This document shows positions 26,400 to 32,071 of a DNA stretch of 32,071 nucleotides, in pieces. The notes below the pieces were generated by a model that searched no databases, was not told the DNA's origin, and was given only the letters and a program-made list of their open reading frames with translations. The position numbers and the translations under genes are program-made. The stretch spans positions 1 to 32,071 of the forward strand of contig JAAUYU010000023.1 in the NCBI GenBank assembly GCA_014804965.1, in the 5' to 3' direction. The DNA is from Desulfovibrio sp. GTDB taxonomy: Bacteria > Desulfobacterota > Desulfovibrionia > Desulfovibrionales > Desulfovibrionaceae. How positions within the stretch are numbered: position 1 is the stretch's first letter; each line of letters opens with the position of its first letter.

Positions 26400-27320
26400 T
26401 CATTTTCTGAGGCGTTCCTGTATCTTTTTCCCCAATTCTCTCGAGAGCTTCCGAGCTGAGGATCCAACGAGATGACTACCATCATAGCTATCAAAAGAAA
26501 ACCTGTCATCAAGCGGAATCCACTGGCCACCTGCCGCTTCGAAAGCCCGGATAAACGCCCCCTCATCAAAGCCGGAACAGGAATTTTCCAGCTCTTCCAT
26601 TTGGGAAAACGTTGGCGGCCTGTACCCGAAGACCTTGTACCCTGACCGTGAGAGTTCATTCACTTTTTTCAATAAAGCTTCGGTGACATGACCATCCACT
26701 TTATTTTTTGAAAAACGCTTTTGATAGATAGGAATACCCACTTCAGGATTTAAGGGGAAAATACACTCGGCCCATCCGTCGGAATGTGCAAATTCATACG
26801 GAGCCGATTCCAAGTTTTGTTTGTCAAACAGGTTCATCACAGAAGCGCGGGTGGTATGGCTGCCGAAGAATTTCTCCAGATACCTCAAGATCGTAGGGTA
26901 AGGAAATTGGGCCTTGCATTCTCTAAAATGCGAATTGGTCGCCGCCGTCCTTGTCAAGGAGTGTGGAGTGATGCCTAGGATGATGATTTTTTCCCCAGTC
27001 GGGCGAAGCTTTTTGACGGCAGCATCAATAAGGGATAAACCAAATCCTGCAGATCTGTAACCAAAGTTATGAATTTTGACATTACCAAGCTCCTTGCTCA
27101 TCTCAGCGGGAGAAAGCCCTCTATATACTCGTGAATCGCCCACAGCAATAACATCGTATATTTGCTTGGCATGAGTTTTTTGTATCCAGAAATATTTATC
27201 TATTGGCTGGTTATGTGCAGAATACACCGATAAATAATAAAGTTTAAAAAGGCCAAAGGATATAATAAGTAAAAGTGCAGTTATAATTATTTTTTTAAAA
27301 TTGGAAATAGATGAACTCAT
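26400..27320 (-). CDS. SGNH-hydrolase-like (AlgJ/AlgX-type) acyltransferase partner
   Basis: N-terminal TM, VIAVGDSRVYRGLSP (GDSR) and YDGSHLVGSSARKLSREL (DxxH); overlaps MBOAT gene end. Confidence 0.7.
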   Translation of the reverse strand: MSSSISNFKKIIITALLLIISFGLFKLYYLSVYSAHNQPIDKYFWIQKTHAKQIYDVIAVGDSRVYRGLSPAEMSKELGNVKIHNFGYRSAGFGLSLIDAAVKKLRPTGEKIIILGITPHSLTRTAATNSHFRECKAQFPYPTILRYLEKFFGSHTTRASVMNLFDKQNLESAPYEFAHSDGWAECIFPLNPEVGIPIYQKRFSKNKVDGHVTEALLKKVNELSRSGYKVFGYRPPTFSQMEELENSCSGFDEGAFIRAFEAAGGQWIPLDDRFSFDSYDGSHLVGSSARKLSRELGKKIQERLRK

Positions 27321-28704
27321 TACCTTGACCTCTATAAAATATGGTAATTGCTATTAAAATTCCCAAGATATACGGCTCATACTTTACCTTTATAGATTGA
27401 ATACGCCGTGACAGCATGAGAAAATTAAAGATGAGGAACAAATAGATAATAATATGCATTTCATTAGGACTATTGAATAGAGATTGCAAATGATAGGTGT
27501 GCGGACTGAAAAGTATGGCGAAAATAGAAAACGCCTGCGGAACAGACTGGCTGCGGAAAAAAATCCAGCCTAGCAAGATAAGAAAAAATGTAAGTATTAT
27601 CTTTACAAAATTCGGTATAAAAATTTTTTTATTAAAAATACGTTGTATTGAAAGAAGAAAGGCGTGGTAACCACCCCACGCGACAAAATGCAACGAAGCA
27701 CCGTGCCAAAAACCCGAGAGCAACATTGTGGTCCAGAGATTCCTGTGGACCTTTAAGGGACTCACTCGCGAACCTCCGAGTGGGATATACACATAATCCC
27801 TGAACCAGGATGACAGCGATATATGCCAACGCTTCCAAAAATCTGAGGGGGAAGACGAATGATAGGGAAAATGGAAATTATCTTTATAATCTATCCCCAT
27901 CCAGCGGGCCAGCCCAATGGCAATATCGCTATATCCGCTAAAATCACAATAAATCTGGATGGAAAAAGCGACCACGACCAGCCACCAGTAGAATGCATCC
28001 GGCGCAAGCGGCTGTTCGGTAAACGCTTGGTTAACAAAGGGGGCCAAAGAATCCGCAATAACCGTTTTTTTGAAAAAGCCGGTAGCAATATAGGCCACCC
28101 CCCCATAAAGGCGCGCACCAGTAAGCTTGTCAGGATATCTTATCTGGTGGATGACGTCTTTGGCGCGTACTATGGGGCCTGCCACCAATTGAGGAAACAT
28201 CGATAGATAGCAAAAATATAAAAAATAATTCCTTACTGGCCTAATATTTCCACGATAGACATCAATAGTATAGCTCATAGATTGAAAAGTATAGAAACTT
28301 ATACCTATTGGCAGAACTTTAAAGAATTCCGGGGGGGGGGGGGGAGAGGGAGAGAGAGAGAGAGAGAGAGAGGAGAAAAGTGGAGACTGGAGGAAAGTGT
28401 TGACGTAGCCCAATAACCACAAAAGATATTTAAATGAGAAAAGGATAGAAAGATTGCAAGCCATAGATATATATAAACATATTTTTTTAATTCTTGGATT
28501 CTGTGCGATAACCAAGCTTGCTACGTAATCAATCGTTCCTGTGAATACTATGAGAAAGAGATACCTCCAGTCCCAAAAACCATAAAAAATGCTTGAGGCG
28601 ATAATAATATAAATATATCTTAAGTTATTATTTTTTTTAACTAATGGATAACAACAAAAAAAGATACAGGCAAAAACAATAAAAATAAGTGAATTAAACT
28701 CCAT
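27295..28704 (-). CDS. MBOAT-family O-acyltransferase (AlgI-like)
   Basis: VLPIGISFYTFQSMSYTIDVYRG, FPQLVAGPIVRAKDVIHQI, QIYCDFSGYSDIAIGLARWMGI, PYHSSSPSDFWKRWHISLSSWFRDYVYIPLGGSR, LSGFWHGASLHFVAWGGYH. Confidence 0.95.
   Translation of the reverse strand: MEFNSLIFIVFACIFFCCYPLVKKNNNLRYIYIIIASSIFYGFWDWRYLFLIVFTGTIDYVASLVIAQNPRIKKICLYISMACNLSILFSFKYLLWLLGYVNTFLQSPLFSSLSLSLSPSPPPPPEFFKVLPIGISFYTFQSMSYTIDVYRGNIRPVRNYFLYFCYLSMFPQLVAGPIVRAKDVIHQIRYPDKLTGARLYGGVAYIATGFFKKTVIADSLAPFVNQAFTEQPLAPDAFYWWLVVVAFSIQIYCDFSGYSDIAIGLARWMGIDYKDNFHFPYHSSSPSDFWKRWHISLSSWFRDYVYIPLGGSRVSPLKVHRNLWTTMLLSGFWHGASLHFVAWGGYHAFLLSIQRIFNKKIFIPNFVKIILTFFLILLGWIFFRSQSVPQAFSIFAILFSPHTYHLQSLFNSPNEMHIIIYLFLIFNFLMLSRRIQSIKVKYEPYILGILIAITIFYRGQGNEFIYFQF
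28331..28372. repeat. Simple sequence repeat: G14 followed by GAGAGG and (AG)11
   Basis: Read directly: 14 G at 28331-28344, AGAGGG, then AG x11 28351-28372; lies inside the MBOAT ORF (SSLSLSLSPSPPPPPEFF). Confidence 0.97.
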
Positions 28705-29052
28705 TTAAATATCTCCTAAATAACACAAATCAAATAGTTAGAAGATACTCGCTATTTCATACTGGGATAAACTTGACCTTACCCTGTTTAAAAATGACAA
28801 AATTTATTATCTTATGGAAACTCACTAATAGCACCCCTCGCTCTCATACCTCAAGTAAAAACAGGGCTGAAGTCTGTCTCTCCGTGCTTCCTCTTTTTGC
28901 CGGCCAGAAACACGGTTCATGTGCCTGGGGCACGAATTCTGCTTGGCTTGAAATGCTATGTCAGCAACACCCTTTAATCAACCTCTAATCAACCTTACTA
29001 CAACCGCAGAAGCACGTATGTACCCCTTGCCTCCTTTTTGAAAAATGGCAAG

Positions 29053-30303
29053 TTACTCCGCCTCGCGGCGGATGCGCGCGCCCACGGCACCGAGCTTGTC
29101 CTCGATGCGCTCATAGCCTCGGTCCAGATGATAGATGCGGCGCACCTCGGTGACGCCCTGCGCGGCCAGCCCGGCCAGCACGAGGGAAGCGCTGGCGCGC
29201 AGGTCCGAAGCCATGACCGGAGCCCCGGCGAGTGCCGCGCCCCCGCGCACCATGGCCGTATGCCCCGACACCCGGATGCTCGCGCCCATGCGCATGAGTT
29301 CCTGCACATGCATGAAGCGGTTCTCGAAAATGCTTTCCTCCACCACGCCCGCGCCTTCGGCCACGCACATGAGGGCCATGATCTGCGCCTGCATGTCCGT
29401 GGGAAATCCGGGATAGGGCTGGGTCTTCACGTCCACGCAGGAAAGCCGCCCGCGGCCGCGCGCGCGCACGCCGCCCGGCTCCGGCTCCACCTCCATGCCC
29501 ATGTCGCGCAGCTTGAGGACGACGGCCTCGAGCTCCGCATAGGGGCAGCCCTGCACGAACAGGTCGCCCCCGGTGATGCCAGCGGCCACGAGGAAGGTGC
29601 CCGCCTCGATGCGGTCCGGCATGACGGCGTAGTCCGCCCCGTAGAGCGCGGGCACGCCCTGGATGCGGATGACGCCCGTGCCGTGGCCCTCGATCTGCGC
29701 GCCGCAGGCGATGAGGAACTCGGCGAGGTCCACCACTTCGGGCTCGCGCGCCGCGTTTTCGAGGATGGTCTCGCCCTCGGCGAGGCTCGCCGCCATGAGC
29801 AGGTTTTCCGTGCCGCCCACGGTGGGCATGTCGAAGGTGATGCGCGCTCCGGCCAGCCCCTCGCACTCGCCCACGATATAGCCTTCTTCCAGTTCAAAGG
29901 TCGCGCCCATGAGCTCCAGCGCCTTGAGGTGCTGATCCACGGGGCGCGCGCCGATGGCGCAGCCGCCGGGGAGCGCCACCCGCGCCCGGCCGATGCGCGC
30001 GAGCAAGGGCCCGAGGCAGAGCACCGAGGCGCGCATGGTGCGCACGAGGTCGTAGGGGGCTTCGGGGAGGAGCTCGCCGGGGGTGACAAAAACCTCGTCG
30101 TCCTCGCGACGGCAGGCGCAGCCGAGGCGCCCGAGGAGGTCGAGCGTGGTGTCGATGTCGCGCAGGCGCGGCACATTGCGGAAGGTGGCCGTGCCGTCCA
30201 CGAGGATGGACGCGAAGAGGATGGGCAGGGCCGCGTTCTTGGAGCCGCTGACGCTGATGACGCCCTCAAGCGGCACGCCGCCCTCGATGACGAGCTTGTC
30301 CAT
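29053..30303 (-). CDS. murA: UDP-N-acetylglucosamine 1-carboxyvinyltransferase
   Basis: [34 protein letters not shown]...[19 protein letters not shown]...[14 protein letters not shown]. Confidence 0.97.
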   Translation of the reverse strand: MDKLVIEGGVPLEGVISVSGSKNAALPILFASILVDGTATFRNVPRLRDIDTTLDLLGRLGCACRREDDEVFVTPGELLPEAPYDLVRTMRASVLCLGPLLARIGRARVALPGGCAIGARPVDQHLKALELMGATFELEEGYIVGECEGLAGARITFDMPTVGGTENLLMAASLAEGETILENAAREPEVVDLAEFLIACGAQIEGHGTGVIRIQGVPALYGADYAVMPDRIEAGTFLVAAGITGGDLFVQGCPYAELEAVVLKLRDMGMEVEPEPGGVRARGRGRLSCVDVKTQPYPGFPTDMQAQIMALMCVAEGAGVVEESIFENRFMHVQELMRMGASIRVSGHTAMVRGGAALAGAPVMASDLRASASLVLAGLAAQGVTEVRRIYHLDRGYERIEDKLGAVGARIRREAE

Positions 30304-30561
30304 AGGCCTCCCGCCTGGTGCGCGGGCCTTGGCGCCCGCAGGGATGGATGGCGCACTCTAGGGCATTTTCTAAAAAAAATCCAGAGTTCTCCGCCGTGGA
30401 AGCCGGACCGGCCAAGAGCCGGGGGCGTAAGGGTCGCGAGGTTCTCGCGGAGCCTTCGGCCAACGCGGGGCAACGCGAAAACGTCCGCGGCCGTACGCCG
30501 CGCCCGGCGGGGAAAAAGAGCTTGCCAAATGCCGGGCCCCTGTGTATGAAGGATGCCTTGC

Positions 30562-30638
30562 GGCGGAAGTAGCTCAGTTGGTAGAGCACCTGGTTGTGGC
30601 CCAGGTGGCCGTGGGTTCAAGTCCCATCTTTCGCCCCA
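30562..30638 (+). tRNA. tRNA-His (GTG)
   Basis: GGCGGAAGTAGCTCAGTTGGTAGAGCACCTGGTTGTGGCCCAGGTGGCCGTGGGTTCAAGTCCCATCTTTCGCCCCA; extra 5' G (G-1). Confidence 0.96.
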
Positions 30639-30787
30639 GAAATTTCCTGCCTGCGAAAGCCCGCCGAAGCCAGGCGGGCTTTGCTGTTTCCGGGGCTGCC
30701 AGCGCCCGTACAGGCGCGGGCGGCTGCCCCGAAAATCTTTTCCCGCGCGCCTGGCCGCCGGCCAGCCCGCGCGGCAGACCAACGCAT

Positions 30788-30864
<77 letters not shown>

Positions 30865-31031
30865 CGAATCCCAGGCCCCGGGTCCGCCCGGGGCTTTCCT
30901 CATCCTCCTTGTCTCCCCTCCCCCGCCCTCCCAGGGCGCCTGTCAAAAATCCGCTCCGCCAGCGCGCCTCCGCCTCCCGCCGCCGCGAAAAATCGCTTCT
31001 ATCCAACTGAAAACGCAAGGCTTTTCAGGTG

Positions 31032-31047
31032 TGGAACAGTGCTTGCT
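31032..31047 (+). promoter_or_regulatory. Sigma-54 promoter for flgB operon
   Basis: TGGAACAGTGCTTGCT: GG-N10-GC spacing, matches TGGCAC-N5-TTGCW; 58 nt before flgB ATG. Confidence 0.65.
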
Positions 31048-31104
31048 AAAGGAGGGCACACAGCAAAGTCATGCCGGCAAAGGCCGGGACATGCGGGAGG
31101 CGTC

Positions 31105-31518
31105 ATGAAATCCATGTTCAATAGCCAGATTGGTCTTGTGGGCCGCGTGATGGACATGCAGCTCCAGCGGCAGAATGTCATCATGAGCAATCTCGCCAAT
31201 GTGGAGACGCCCAACTACAAGCCGCGCGAGATCGCCTTCGAGAAGGAGCTGCAAAGCGCCCTCGGGCTCGACATGCGCGGCCGCATGTCCACCACCAGCC
31301 AGGGCCACATGCCCGCGGCCTTCAACCCGGACAACTTCGGGCCCGAATGGTCCAAGCAGTTCAAGCCCCGCCAGATCCACGGGGAGGACCGCGTCAACCT
31401 GGACAAGGAAATGGCCAAGCACGCCAAGAACCAGCTCCAGTACACGGCCCTGACCCAGGTGATAGCCAAGAATTTTGAAGGCCTCGCCTCGGTCATCCAG
31501 GACGGCAAGCAGGTCTAG
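31105..31518 (+). CDS. flgB: Flagellar basal-body rod protein FlgB
   Basis: MKSMFNSQIGLVGRVMDMQLQRQNVIMSNLANVETPNYKPREIAFEKELQSAL. Confidence 0.95.
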   Translation: MKSMFNSQIGLVGRVMDMQLQRQNVIMSNLANVETPNYKPREIAFEKELQSALGLDMRGRMSTTSQGHMPAAFNPDNFGPEWSKQFKPRQIHGEDRVNLDKEMAKHAKNQLQYTALTQVIAKNFEGLASVIQDGKQV

Positions 31519-31564
31519 CCCGCACGGGGCCGTATTTTCGGGCAGGAATTTTCGGGAGTATATC

Positions 31565-32005
31565 ATGGATTTTCTCACCGCCATGGACATCAGCGCCTCC
31601 GGTCTCTCCGCGGACCGCACGCGCATCAATACCATCGCCATGAACCTGGCCAACGCCAAGACCACGCGCACCCCGCACGGCGGCCCCTATCGCCGGCGCA
31701 CCGTGGTGCAGGTGGCGACGGACGTGGACGATCCTTTCTCCGTCCACATGCGCTCCGCGCTGGACCGCGAGCTCAAGGGCGTGCGCATCCTCGGCGTGAC
31801 CCAGGACAAGCGGCCCCTCAAGCAGGTCTACGAGCCGGGCCACCCCGACGCCAACGCCGAGGGCTATGTCTCCTACCCGGACATCAACGTGGTGGAGGAA
31901 ATGGCCAACCTCATGACCGCGCAGCGCAACTACGAGGCCAACGTCACCACGGTCGAGGCCATCAAGGGCATGTTCAACAAGGCCCTCGAGATCGGCAAGG
32001 CGTAA
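31565..32005 (+). CDS. flgC: Flagellar basal-body rod protein FlgC
   Basis: MDFLTAMDISASGLSADRTRINTIAMNLANAKTTRT...YVSYPDINVVEEMANLMTAQRNYEANVTTVEAIKGMFNKALEI. Confidence 0.96.
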   Translation: MDFLTAMDISASGLSADRTRINTIAMNLANAKTTRTPHGGPYRRRTVVQVATDVDDPFSVHMRSALDRELKGVRILGVTQDKRPLKQVYEPGHPDANAEGYVSYPDINVVEEMANLMTAQRNYEANVTTVEAIKGMFNKALEIGKA

Positions 32006-32047
32006 CGGATTTTTGACAGAGCACACGAAGGACACACGGAGCAGGCA

Positions 32048-32071
32048 ATGAGCATCCAGGCAGCAGGCATG
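32048..32071 (+). CDS. fliE: Start of next flagellar gene, probably FliE (runs off window)
   Basis: ATGAGCATCCAGGCAGCAGGCATG after flgBC; called by conserved flgB-flgC-fliE order. Confidence 0.5.

Noticed and set aside
28773-28988. 71-aa + strand ORF in the AT-rich gap before murA
   Set aside because: No RBS, no recognisable domain, short; likely non-coding.
29038-30549. 503-aa + strand ORF
   Set aside because: Antisense to murA; shadow ORF.

Overview
GC-rich chromosomal window with a Desulfovibrio-like gene complement; the taxon is inferred from gene content only. Housekeeping and flagellar genes: aspD/aspT, ubiX-like, UPF0173 hydrolase, cyclophilin, mutY, TtuA/Ncs6-like PP-loop ATPase, two flagellins, hsp20, lgt, purM, AmmeMemoRadiSam-type radical SAM enzyme, cobO, BON lipoprotein, murA, flgB-flgC-(fliE), and tRNA-Arg/His/Pro. 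Accessory segments: a low-GC polysaccharide-type gene, two inverted copies of one IS5-family (IS427-like) element flanking a membrane-protein gene, and a low-GC MBOAT/SGNH acyltransferase pair. Best second-look items: (1) both flagellin mRNAs have two hairpins presenting ANGGA loops, one on the Shine-Dalgarno, resembling a two-site CsrA leader, with pairing preserved between the paralogues; (2) a perfect 10-bp inverted repeat closing over the SD and AUG of hsp20, a candidate RNA thermometer; (3) a G14 + (AG)11 simple-sequence tract inside the MBOAT ORF, a candidate phase-variable contingency locus; (4) different sigma-factor promoter matches (sigma54 vs sigma28) for the two flagellins. All product names come from reading the translations and motifs; no database search was run.
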